Shown piece after piece: positions 17,554-25,436 of a stretch of DNA of 64,000 nucleotides (within the stretch, counting starts at the first letter, position 1; every line of letters starts with the position of its first letter). A program made the position numbers and the translations under genes. The notes beneath the pieces were generated by a model that made no database searches, was not told where the DNA came from, and saw only the letters and a list, made by a program, of their open reading frames with translations. This DNA is from Pelobacter seleniigenes DSM 18267 (GTDB taxonomy: Bacteria; Desulfobacterota; Desulfuromonadia; Desulfuromonadales; Geopsychrobacteraceae): contig NZ_JOMG01000001.1 of the NCBI RefSeq assembly GCF_000711225.1, forward strand, positions 124,001 through 188,000, read 5' to 3'.

Positions 17554-18033
17554 TCATTTGAATTCTTTCCCGTAATCCAAAGCAAGTTGCATGATCTGGT
17601 CAAAAATACCAGACTCTTTCATTTCGGAAACTGGCAAAAAAACTTGTGGTATGCCAGACGCATTAAGTATCAGCCAATCTGTTCTAACCTGCCACGTGGC
17701 GAGCAGAGACCAGTTTGCACTGGCATCTAATGTTTTTCCACGAACCCAGAGGAGATCTTCACTTACACCATATGTCAGAGGCTGATGAAGGTACTTGTGG
17801 CCATGGTAGTTGTGGTGGAGCCCTTTGCTTATGATACTCGGTGAAACCAATGCAATAAGGCAAAGCCCAAGCACTAGAATACCGAGAATCATTGTGTAGG
17901 ACCAAAACAGCATGATTATGCCAATAGAAATAGTGAAAGAGATCCGAATCCAGCGAACAGGTTTAGTTACCCAAATTCCGCGATAAGTTTTCTCATCAAA
18001 TTTTACTGTATGTTCAAAGAGAGTCACAGACAT
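17554..18033 (-). CDS. YcxB-like membrane protein
   Basis: A 159-residue protein with the YcxB-like outline. It has an N-terminal FEHTVKFDEKTYRGIWV strand segment, two adjacent transmembrane helices (about 28-70: ISFTISIGIIMLFWSYTMILG and ILVLGLCLIALVSPS), then a soluble PH-like domain with WSLLATWQVRTDWLILNASGIPQVFLPVSEM. YcxB-like proteins are small membrane proteins of unknown role. The Shine-Dalgarno sequence is weak, as often seen in cassette genes. Confidence 0.65.
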   Translation of the reverse strand: MSVTLFEHTVKFDEKTYRGIWVTKPVRWIRISFTISIGIIMLFWSYTMILGILVLGLCLIALVSPSIISKGLHHNYHGHKYLHQPLTYGVSEDLLWVRGKTLDASANWSLLATWQVRTDWLILNASGIPQVFLPVSEMKESGIFDQIMQLALDYGKEFK

Positions 18034-18045
18034 ATAAAGATTTCC

Positions 18046-18112
18046 GTCGAACGAGCCTGTAGGAAAAACTAAGCACCAACACCCTACAGCTCAGATCCTG
18101 AATGTTGTTATA
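18046..18112 (-). repeat. attC-like imperfect palindrome
   Basis: GAGCCTGTAGG pairs with CCTACAGCTC (one bulged base) around a spacer of about 20 bases, with CGAACG at one end and TGTTGTTAT at the other. It lies just upstream of the YcxB-like gene, where the attC of the preceding cassette would be expected. Confidence 0.4.
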
Positions 18113-18232
18113 GCCGGTTACCGGCCGATGGGCTTTTCAGCCACAAGCCTGGTTCCCTCAGAAGAAATGGTCTTGTAGCGTTTTTTATACTCCATCTTTC
18201 TGATTTATCTCTGATTTCATGGACTTTTTCTA

Positions 18233-18463
18233 CGCGATTGCTCCAAATCGGTGAATCTTGGTCAGATTGTGTCGCATGGTCATTAGCTGCCACTGGCTGT
18301 TGACCTTCTTCTTGCCTCGCAAGGGAAGCTGTTTTGAAATAGGGGCAGTGTCCCTACTTTTCTGCCTGTCCTCGTCGTCGAAAAAGACAATAGAGCGGTT
18401 ATTGCCACGCTGGGTAACATGGTGAGGGTATCCGGGAGCAACTATGCGAGCGATTCTTGGCAT
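18233..18463 (-). pseudogene. Chimeric transposase remnant: REP-type Y1 transposase N-terminus joined to IS1182-like C-terminus
   Basis: One 77-codon frame holds two unrelated fragments. Residues 1-35 (MPRIARIVAPGYPHHVTQRG, then NNRSIVFFDDEDRQ) are the start of a REP-associated tyrosine (Y1/RAYT) transposase and break off before the catalytic HUH and Tyr. Residues 44-77 (LPLRGKKKVNSQWQLMTMRH then NLTKIHRFG) resemble the last residues of IS1182-type DDE transposases. The join lies in a 20-base palindromic element (18338-18357). Neither piece can be active. Assignment rests on short but characteristic stretches. Confidence 0.7.
18338..18357. repeat. REP-like palindromic element, copy 1
   Basis: AAATAGGGGCAGTGTCCCTA, identical to 18504-18523. 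It contains inverted TAGGG/CCCTA and sits at the break point of the RAYT fragment. Confidence 0.7.
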
Positions 18464-18501
18464 GAGGGGAGTGTAGCGGCATTGCAGTCTTAAGACAACG
18501 G

Positions 18502-18735
18502 TTAAATAGGGGCAGTGTCCCTAGTTTTAAGTAGATATATTGGAGCAATTATGGCTATTGAAAGCAGAACGACTTTTAGCGATGAAAATTCTTTTATGTA
18601 GTCAGGCTTTATGGCAAGTACCAAAATAAAACCAGATATCAAAGTTGAAAATAAAGTAAGAATGACACTGAATTTCTTACTTCTTTTTAAGGAAAAGAAT
18701 TCTTTGAATAATTCTTCTGGAAGTTTCATGGTCAT
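18502..18735 (-). pseudogene. Small membrane protein, 3' end cut by a REP-like element
   Basis: A 77-residue frame: a charged start (MTMKLPEELFKEFFSLKRSK), one transmembrane helix (VILTLFSTLISGFILVLAI) and a second (LKVVLLSIAIIAPIYLL). It then ends in KTRDTAPI, which is encoded by the REP-like element also found at the end of the RAYT fragment (KSRDTAPI). The shared tail shows that the native C-terminus was lost when the element inserted or recombined. Not recognised beyond that. Confidence 0.5.
18504..18523. repeat. REP-like palindromic element, copy 2
   Basis: Identical 20-mer to 18338-18357, same orientation, 166 bases away. The two copies bracket the transposase remnant. Confidence 0.7.
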
Positions 18736-18814
18736 TTATTCTCTTCAAGAAGTTAACGATAGTGATAACCGGCTGCGACAGGTCGTGACAAATCGGCAGA
18801 GACCTTTCCGAGGA

Positions 18815-19132
18815 TCACCCCTGTATCACCAGTCCGGTTATATTTGTGCTGGTTATATGCAAGTCTCGGTTCTGGGCTGCCATGGCGCCCTCAAAAATCG
18901 CGAAACTAAGCTCTTCGCCCGCAATAGCAACGACCAACTCCGATGTGCCCGGCTCAATTGCACCACCATGAGGAGCAATCACAGCCACAGCTGAGTCCTC
19001 TCGCATCGCCACTTGAACGTGAAAATCGCGTCCTTCAGTTTGCTCAGCTTGAAGCGCTTCAAAATTTGAGTATTTATCCATCAATTCGCTGTAACGGTAG
19101 AAATCAGCGGCGGCGTAGTGACCATGAGCCAA
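18815..19132 (-). pseudogene. Poly-gamma-glutamate hydrolase family protein, C-terminally truncated
   Basis: 105 codons. Residues 18-98 match the poly-gamma-glutamate hydrolase (former DUF867) family: DKYSNFEALQAEQTEGRDF, VAVIAPHGGAIEPGTSELV, LSFAIFEG and LHITSTN. The zinc-site His of APHGG and the HITST motif are present. Family members run to about 200 residues, and here the frame ends 8 codons after LHITST, so the second half, including the last metal ligand and base, is gone. The break coincides with an inverted repeat (ATAACCGG at 18767-18774 and CCGGTTAT at 18834-18841). The start at 19132 has no clear ribosome site; ATG 19081 is an alternative. Confidence 0.6.
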
Positions 19133-19196
19133 GTAGGCATTTTTCGTGGACCACTGCCGTCTCCCCGTCCGCTGGATTCATGGGTTCGGCGGTAGT

Positions 19197-20231
19197 TTAC
19201 GCATACGGATTCACACCGTCGTACTCTTTGATGTGCTTGGCGATCTCCCCTGCATACCAGGAACCCTCACTTTCAAGTGCGACTAGTGCGGGTAGGGATC
19301 CCGTTCCCTCGTTCATCGCGAGTATCAGTGCTGCGTACTCCCGGAGCTGCATAGCAAATTGCACCGATCCAACAATCTGCCGCAACATAGGCACAGCTCC
19401 AGGTAATGACGAAATAATTGCTTCAACAGACTGTCCAAGTGTGCCACGGCCTATCTGTTCCTCAGGGTCGATAAAGGAAAGAAGCTTGATCACATGGTTG
19501 ACCGTGAATTGAGAAAACATCCCTCGGACGTGTTCCCGTGTTGCAGGCGCTATGGGCTCGCCACCCCCCCAAATGTCACCATGCCATGGAATATGGGCTA
19601 GCCAGTAAATTAGCACTGGTGGAATCTGTGAGATTGGTCGCTCGGAAAATGTACGAACAAGCTCGTCCCACCCTGAGAGATTGTTTGGATAGCGCCGGAA
19701 CAGGACTAAAAGGCCAAGGTAAATTTCATCAGCTTTGTCTGAACGCGCCAGCCGAAGTGCCTCCTCCAGATCGAGAACGGGCGTTTGGCCAAGAACGGCC
19801 TGCATGAAGAGAGCCGTGAATGTCGCCTGGTCAAAACGATTGGCCTCTGTCGCAGCAAAGCGTACGGTGGAAGCGCAAGGGTTTTCCTTTAGGTAGTGCT
19901 TTAGATTTACCCAATGCCCACGGCCCAGCAAAGGGACGTAGACAAGGCCAAAGACAGGCAGAGGATGTTGGGACCAGTACTCACGATGGCTTCCGATGGG
20001 AAACGCGCATTCACCTGACTCCGGCGTGTAGTACGAGGCACCCGACTTAATCTGAACGGCGATCTGCTTATTTAGAGGCCGCTCGTTCTCGACGAACTCG
20101 ATGAGAGCGTCGATACCAATATCGTTCTCTTGTTCGATCTTGATAAAAAGACAACTGCAGGCCTCAACAACGCTCCGGATGAAATTTATACCTTCCTTCG
20201 CAGTGACCGCAGAACGTTTGCAAGTTGGCAT
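19197..20231 (-). CDS. DUF4365 protein with a PD-(D/E)xK-type nuclease core
   Basis: A 344-residue protein. The first 130 residues match DUF4365: EGINFIRSVVEA helix, IKIEQENDIGIDALIEF (Asp37 and Asp41) and IAVQIKSGASYY (Gln60-x-Lys62). These give the QxK variant of the PD-(D/E)xK nuclease core seen in Mrr-like restriction enzymes. The remaining 200 residues are helical and unrecognised. DUF4365 domains occur in defence islands. There is no clear ribosome site, and an attC-like palindrome lies immediately upstream (20245-20309), as expected of a cassette whose expression depends on an outside promoter. A nuclease or defence role is inference. Confidence 0.72.
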   Translation of the reverse strand: MPTCKRSAVTAKEGINFIRSVVEACSCLFIKIEQENDIGIDALIEFVENERPLNKQIAVQIKSGASYYTPESGECAFPIGSHREYWSQHPLPVFGLVYVPLLGRGHWVNLKHYLKENPCASTVRFAATEANRFDQATFTALFMQAVLGQTPVLDLEEALRLARSDKADEIYLGLLVLFRRYPNNLSGWDELVRTFSERPISQIPPVLIYWLAHIPWHGDIWGGGEPIAPATREHVRGMFSQFTVNHVIKLLSFIDPEEQIGRGTLGQSVEAIISSLPGAVPMLRQIVGSVQFAMQLREYAALILAMNEGTGSLPALVALESEGSWYAGEIAKHIKEYDGVNPYA

Positions 20232-20244
20232 TTCGCACCTTTGA

Positions 20245-20309
20245 CGCCGAACGTGCGGGTAACTTGCCGGGCGCGTCGTTTTGCCCGGTCAAGTTTACCC
20301 GTTGGTTCG
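20245..20309 (-). repeat. attC-like recombination site (cassette of the 20328 membrane protein)
   Basis: CGAAC...GGGTAACTTGCCGGGC pairs with GCCCGGTCAAGTTTACCC...GTTCG, with single unpaired bases in one arm, as is typical of attC. It lies 19 bases past the stop of the membrane-protein gene and 13 bases before the DUF4365 start. Confidence 0.5.
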
Positions 20310-20327
20310 CACCTCTCATATATTTGT

Positions 20328-20705
20328 TTATACGCTCATCATTGCAGCCCAAGACAAATAATTATTATTTGCCCAGAGGGCAAAGCCTGCAAAGATTAAA
20401 TATAGTATCCATTGCTTTGATGCCATGAAATAACATTTTAAACTAATGAGCGCTAAAACCATGCCAAACATAGCAGTTGCCCCATGTATCCATCCATAGA
20501 ATCCAATTGTTGGAAATATACCTATAGTCATTGAAAAAGGTGAAAATATGAAGGCCTCGATACCACGTTGGCAAAAAGTTCCTAAACTTTTAACTTCATC
20601 AGGATAATGAATGTACCCCATTAGAGCTGAAAAAAATGAACCGATGAAGGTTCCCACAATCGCTGAAAATAATGCTGATAATATTTTGTGTATTTTATGG
20701 GTCAT
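20328..20705 (-). CDS. Small polytopic membrane protein of unknown function
   Basis: A 125-residue protein with about three to four hydrophobic helices: ILSALFSAIVGTFIGSFFSAL, IEAFIFSPFSMTIGIFPTIGF, TAMFGMVLALISL and WILYLIFAGFALWA. There is no signal for a particular family. Weak ribosome site (AAAGAAA) and low GC compared with the flanking chromosomal genes. Together with its attC-like 3' palindrome it reads as an integron cassette gene. Confidence 0.6.
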   Translation of the reverse strand: MTHKIHKILSALFSAIVGTFIGSFFSALMGYIHYPDEVKSLGTFCQRGIEAFIFSPFSMTIGIFPTIGFYGWIHGATAMFGMVLALISLKCYFMASKQWILYLIFAGFALWANNNYLSWAAMMSV

Positions 20706-21228
20706 TTTCTTTGCGAACTACAAATAGGCAGATCTGTATAAATCTACAAACAAAGACAAGAACCTGTCTGCCTATGCCGTTAAGAAAATATTCACCAATC
20801 CGGCATAAGCGCCTATCATACCTAATTTTTTTGGATGTTATGCAACGACAACAGTCAAAGATAGACAGAACTTCCTAAACTGGTTAAAGACCATCCGGAG
20901 AGCGGCTTGTTTTCTACACTCTCCCAACTATTACTCATAAAAATAAAAACGCCGCCGAACCGGCTTTGTGCATAAAACCTGTTCAGTGGCGTTCTGATCT
21001 GACTTTATATGGCTGACTTTCCACTATTCCCCCAAGCGGATCGCAAAGTCAAAATGTTGTGTTATTCAAGCGGGATTTGCCCGATTTGTCAAGAAGACAG
21101 AATCGAACATCGGCGCTCAAAACTGAGGATCAGCAACTGAAAACTCCATAATATCTTATTTCCAACGAGGCTCAGTGGGTTGAGTTATATCCCGAATGAC
21201 GCTAGTTTAAGCAACCTTGTAGTAAACT
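20706..21228. other. Gene-free stretch with two imperfect palindromes
   Basis: No convincing ORF. ATAGGCAG (20724-20731) and CTGCCTAT (20768-20775) are perfect complements 36 bases apart. AACGCCGCCGAAC (20948-20960) pairs imperfectly with GTTCAGTGGCGTT (20981-20993). Both could be further attC-like or terminal inverted-repeat remnants; neither is assigned. Confidence 0.4.
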
Positions 21229-21340
21229 CGGGACTGTCCCCAGGGGCATCGGGGGCTGTCCCAAGAGTTTGCGAGCCATGAAACTGTAGCGGTTAACACC
21301 GCAAAGACCTGGGACAGCCCCCGTGCGGGGACAGTCCCGG
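21229..21340. repeat. REPIN-like pair of inverted GGGACTGTCCC palindromes
   Basis: The left arm (21229-21263) reads CGGGACTGTCCCC...GGGGGCTGTCCCA. The right arm (21310-21340) is its near-perfect reverse complement, TGGGACAGCCCCC...GGGGACAGTCCCG, with a 46-base centre. TTTTT follows the right arm, so it may also terminate transcription. The motif is related to the GGGGCAGTGTCCC element beside the RAYT fragment 3 kb away, as REP sequences and their transposases usually are. Confidence 0.65.
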
Positions 21341-21482
21341 TTTTTCTGCCATCGCCCCTTAAACGAGCGCCATTCGAGTTCTACCGCCCAATTCCCAGTT
21401 TTCAAAAATTAATTCCTGATATTGGAGAATTGATCTTCAGTTTGCTGCTGCTCCGATACGTGTTTTCACAACACAAAAGACT

Positions 21483-21516
21483 GGAAAGCCCCCTTTTGTG
21501 GAGAAGGGGGCTTTCC
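21483..21516 (-). terminator. Hairpin terminator of the multicopper oxidase gene
   Basis: GGAAAGCCCCCTT pairs perfectly over 13 bp with AAGGGGGCTTTCC, loop of 8, nine bases past the stop codon at 21525. Confidence 0.75.
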
Positions 21517-21524
21517 CTGCTGCG

Positions 21525-24287
21525 TTACGGCGAGACAACATAGGGGCGCATCATCTCGTTGTCTTCGTGTTCCAGGATATGACAATGCCAGACGTACAAG
21601 CCGGCCTTATCAAATTTAGCGCGGACGACTGTGATTTCCTGCGGATAGGCGATCACTGTATCCTTATATCCGACCTCCCATGGCTGAACACTGGCCGAAA
21701 GCAGGCTGTCGCCGGCACCAGTTGCTGAGCCAATCTGACGGCGTTCGACCACCTCGAAACGAACCAGGTGCAGGTGGATGGGGTGGGCATCTTCGGTAAA
21801 GTTGTAGATTTCCCACATTTCCGTATCGCCTGCGGTTGGATTTTCGGTGACGTTCACCTGGACAGTTGAGCCGTCGGCCATGGTGACATCCGCGGGGAGA
21901 CTGACCCCGGATTTGTCGGTCCAGAGGAGTCCAACCCCGGCGGGATTTGCCGGATCAGTTGCTAAGTCGACCGTCCCGAGGAGTGCCGCCTTGGGGGCAA
22001 AGGGTTCCCCTCCTGCGGCATCACAACGCTCATGGAAGGCTAACTGAGAATCCCCGGGGATATTCAGACCGGTCGGATCATAGGGTGGAACGATGAGCGG
22101 GTCGATCTGGGTGATGCCCCCACTGGCACTGTCGAACCGCGCACAGACATCCTGCGACTCTTCCTCGTTGAGGGATATCTGACGAGTCACTACAACCGGT
22201 GCTGAATTCTGTGGTTCGGCATTGAGGCGGATATCCGCAATAGTGGTCGCCGGAGTCGCCCCGGTCGGGTCTGTAGGACTGGCACCATTAAGGCTCGAAC
22301 TAACAGAAAACTGCATCACCTGGCCAGTGGTCGTTGGATCTGACACGCTGGCCGGGTCGAACCCACCGAAAGGCTCATCCCCGACAGTGTTGACCAGTCG
22401 GATCAGGTCGCCGTCGGCGATTGGGCTGCCATCAACATAGGTCGCACTGAAATCGATCAGGATGTCAGCTCTTTCCGCCGGTCCCATCAGCAGCGCCTGA
22501 TTCGGATCATTGGCGGGGGTGGCAGCAGGAACAGTTCCATCGCCGGGGTAACTTGTCGCTAAACCGGTCGAGATCCGCAAAACATTGGGCAACACCCCCT
22601 GATCAGTGCCGATCTGATAAAATGGCAACTCTTTACTTGGATCGATATCACCCGTTGCCGGATCGACCTTGAAGGCTGACAGATTAAGGAAGCGCGAATT
22701 GCAACCGTTGAGAACGCGTAACCGATAGGTTGCCTGGGCAACCTCCAGTTTTGGCCAACTCACCCCATTGACAACCATGACATTGAAAAATGCCTCGGGG
22801 TTCCAGAGTGGAGCGATATCGGTCGGATTGTCCGGGTCTCCGGCAAAATCGATAGTCAGCTGATTTGGCTCGAGCCCTTCAAAAAAGGCCCGCCGCTCGG
22901 GATAAAACAGGGAGCCGTCCTGATTAAATGACCGACCCTGGATAACCACCGGAATTTCGCGCACGGCGCTCCGCACCGGGTCACCGGGGACGTTCAGTTC
23001 AAGCATGGTATTTCCCGCCACGGGTGCCGGCCCCGGGAGAACCCCGTCATTCACCGCAACCGTCCGCTGATCGTCGATAGCATCCTGAACGGAGGTTGCC
23101 CCGGAATGATTCCCCCGGATCAACCAGAAACCGGCCGGACCGGCATAGACATTCGCTCGGGTCATCCCGAGAGTGTGGTCATGGAACCAGAGGGTTGTCG
23201 CCGGTTGATCGTTTGAGTAGACATAATCGGCATAGCCCAGAACACCTGGATTGGTCCCGGTCGCATCATCGAACAGGGTACCTGATTTGGCAATCCCCGC
23301 CGGCAGATTTGCTGCCGCCGGCAGCCACCAGGCTTCCGGATAACCATCACTGTGCCCGGCAACATGCGCGCCATGAACATGTGGCACCATCGGCACTGGT
23401 CCGGTATAGGTGGAGCCACTACTGCCTTTACAGTCGGTTCTGGTCGTGCCATCAAGGCAGGCCTGCAGCGGATTGGCCCAGTGCAGGGTCTGATCAATAG
23501 TGAGAAGATGGGGCAGATAGTTGCCATTCGCATCGACCAGATCATTGAGCCAGCGGACAGATACGGGAGTATCCGCCTGGGTTTCTACCGTATAGGAAGG
23601 GTAATTAAATTGGGAATTGGCCGCCGGGGCAATCCCTGCGCCACCGCCCAGAGCAGAAGAGTCCGGCACAGGGTCCGCCGTCGGTCCATAGCTCCAGACG
23701 GTGGTTGGTGGGAATTTATCGTGCCGCCCATTGAGGGTATTCCATATCCCGCCAGGAAGAATTTGCTGCTGAAACTGACGGACCGCAATGGCGTAGTTAT
23801 CTGCGGTACCCGTGGTGTTCATAACGGGTGGGATAACCAGTGGGGTTACAAATTTTGGTATGGACAACGGGTCCAGGGTTCCTCCTGCCAACGGGAGCGA
23901 CGCGTGTCGCGCCGGGTCAACCTGGATGGTCACCTGAACCTCGGCTGAATCCGATGCTACCGCGTCCGATACGCTGAAAACAAAAACATGAACACCAACC
24001 TGATCAAACGTTGGTGTCCAGGTAAAAGCCCCTGTCGCGCTGTCGATGCTCGCCCCTTCAGGAGCGCCACTGAGTTGATAGCTCAGGGTGTCCCCGCTAT
24101 TTGCATCCGTCCCGGTCACACTGAAACTCAGTGTGCTCCCTTCCACCCCGACCTGCGCTGCAGGGACGGCAATCGTCGGCGCGTCATTGTTCGAGCTGCT
24201 GGAACCTCCGCCACCGCAACCTGCAATGAATCCGGTCACAACCCAACAGAAAATAAACCATCGCAAATAACCCCCAGCAGATTTCAT
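21525..24287 (-). CDS. Secreted multicopper oxidase with N-terminal Ig-like domain
   Basis: A 920-residue predicted lipoprotein: signal MKSAGGYLRWFIFCWVVTGF then IAGC (Cys24) and a Gly/Ser linker. Residues about 36-125 form a putative Ig (He_PIG) module (SFSVTGTDANSGDTLSYQLSG, FTWTPTFDQVGVHVF). Then come the cupredoxin domains with all four copper-ligand clusters: HVHG (303-306), WFHDH (367-371), HPIHLHLV near 850 and WHCHILEHEDNEMM near 905. The layout resembles the large CotA/OmpB-type oxidases implicated in metal or phenol oxidation in metal-reducing Geobacter relatives. The start is set at ATG 24287 behind GGAGAC; the frame extends to 24404 but without a signal peptide at its beginning. 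Substrate unknown. Confidence 0.9.
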   Translation of the reverse strand: MKSAGGYLRWFIFCWVVTGFIAGCGGGGSSSSNNDAPTIAVPAAQVGVEGSTLSFSVTGTDANSGDTLSYQLSGAPEGASIDSATGAFTWTPTFDQVGVHVFVFSVSDAVASDSAEVQVTIQVDPARHASLPLAGGTLDPLSIPKFVTPLVIPPVMNTTGTADNYAIAVRQFQQQILPGGIWNTLNGRHDKFPPTTVWSYGPTADPVPDSSALGGGAGIAPAANSQFNYPSYTVETQADTPVSVRWLNDLVDANGNYLPHLLTIDQTLHWANPLQACLDGTTRTDCKGSSGSTYTGPVPMVPHVHGAHVAGHSDGYPEAWWLPAAANLPAGIAKSGTLFDDATGTNPGVLGYADYVYSNDQPATTLWFHDHTLGMTRANVYAGPAGFWLIRGNHSGATSVQDAIDDQRTVAVNDGVLPGPAPVAGNTMLELNVPGDPVRSAVREIPVVIQGRSFNQDGSLFYPERRAFFEGLEPNQLTIDFAGDPDNPTDIAPLWNPEAFFNVMVVNGVSWPKLEVAQATYRLRVLNGCNSRFLNLSAFKVDPATGDIDPSKELPFYQIGTDQGVLPNVLRISTGLATSYPGDGTVPAATPANDPNQALLMGPAERADILIDFSATYVDGSPIADGDLIRLVNTVGDEPFGGFDPASVSDPTTTGQVMQFSVSSSLNGASPTDPTGATPATTIADIRLNAEPQNSAPVVVTRQISLNEEESQDVCARFDSASGGITQIDPLIVPPYDPTGLNIPGDSQLAFHERCDAAGGEPFAPKAALLGTVDLATDPANPAGVGLLWTDKSGVSLPADVTMADGSTVQVNVTENPTAGDTEMWEIYNFTEDAHPIHLHLVRFEVVERRQIGSATGAGDSLLSASVQPWEVGYKDTVIAYPQEITVVRAKFDKAGLYVWHCHILEHEDNEMMRPYVVSP

Positions 24288-24752
24288 AACGTCTCCTTTG
24301 CGTATTGAGCAAATGCACTGTTTAAGCACCAAATAGTCTGCAATTTTATTGTGGTGGGACAGAAAGAGGCGTGGTTGAAATACAGCAGTGCTTATCGATA
24401 TCAATTCAATGTCCCAGTAGAATACTATTAATTTTCAAATGCGAATATGGGGGAAACCCCTATTAGGGGGTAGTAAATGACCTACTTTATTGAGATCTTG
24501 CGGCTTGAGAAGGGAATTTCGAGACTTTAACCCTCAGGAGAGCCTGACTTGAGCTGTTTGTCCGGAAAAGTCATCTCGTGACAATCTCCTCGCCGGATTG
24601 TTCAGGGTTACGTCAGTTCATTCATGGACAGTTCGCCCCCCAATGTCTCGAGAAAACAGCTCTTTAGTTTGATTTTTTTTAGTAAAAAAGGTATTAAAAA
24701 CATTCCCCTTTCCACCTTACCTCCTTCTACCCACAAAGATTTCCAGGGATTC
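24288..24752. other. Divergent intergenic region with a CCCCTATTAGGGG palindrome
   Basis: This 465-bp region separates the oxidase from the corrinoid operon. The 13-mer CCCCTATTAGGGG (24457-24469) is a perfect 6+1+6 palindrome preceded by GGGGGAAAC and is a candidate operator for one or both genes. No cobalamin-riboswitch landmark such as GCCACTG was found. Confidence 0.4.
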
Positions 24753-25436
24753 ATGATGCCATCTGACTCAGCGCAGAACTATTTCGACACCTACCTCAAG
24801 ACTCTTTTCGATACCGACAAGCAAGCGGCGTTGCAGCTTATTCAAGACGCTCTCGAAGGAGGCGTTTCCCCGGAGGATATCGTTTTCGAAATTGTGGTTC
24901 CCGGCCTGGAAATGATGGTCGGCGGAATGATCAGTGATAATCAGGTCACCCTCTCCCAACACTTCCTGGCCGCACAAATCGCGGATGAAGTCGTTGATCA
25001 GCTGCTGCCAAAGTTTTCCGGTGTGCCGGTAGTCAGTGGGCGGGTCGTTATCGGCTCCAGCTTCGGCGATTTTCATGGCTTGGGCAAAAAAATCGTTATC
25101 GGTTGCCTGCGGGCAAGGATGTTTCAGGTCAAAGACCTGGGAATCAATGTTCCGCCCGAGCGCTTTGTTGAGGAAGCCATTGCCTTCAACGCCGAGGTCA
25201 TTGCCGTGTCCGCCATGATGGTCCACACGGCCAAAGGGGAGCAGGGAGCAAAACAGATTCGGCAGATTCTTCAGCAACGCCATCTGGAGGATAGATTTCG
25301 GATTATCGTCGGGGGTGCACCCTATCGATTCCATGAAAAAATGTATCTGGATGTCGGTGCCGATGCCTGGGCGGACAGTGCTGCTGAAGCCCCCGAGGTG
25401 GTCACCCGACTGGTGAGGGAGGTCCGCTCAAAATGA
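24753..25436 (+). CDS. Corrinoid (methyl-B12) protein, MtbC-like
   Basis: A 227-residue cobalamin-binding carrier of methyl groups in methyltransferase systems. Helical N-terminal cap about 1-85 (DTDKQAALQLIQDALEGGVSPEDIVFEIVVPGLEMMVG). A Rossmann B12 domain follows with the His-on motif SSFGDFHGLGKK (D-x-H-x-x-G), the VSAMM segment and GGAPYR near the end. ATG 24753 has AGGG upstream and no extension of the family is known, so the longer frame from 24624 is not used. The stop overlaps the next start (ATGA), so the operon is translationally coupled. Confidence 0.9.
   Translation: MMPSDSAQNYFDTYLKTLFDTDKQAALQLIQDALEGGVSPEDIVFEIVVPGLEMMVGGMISDNQVTLSQHFLAAQIADEVVDQLLPKFSGVPVVSGRVVIGSSFGDFHGLGKKIVIGCLRARMFQVKDLGINVPPERFVEEAIAFNAEVIAVSAMMVHTAKGEQGAKQIRQILQQRHLEDRFRIIVGGAPYRFHEKMYLDVGADAWADSAAEAPEVVTRLVREVRSK

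Noticed and set aside
24480-24750. Cobalamin riboswitch before the corrinoid operon
   Set aside because: I looked for the B12-box and found no convincing match.
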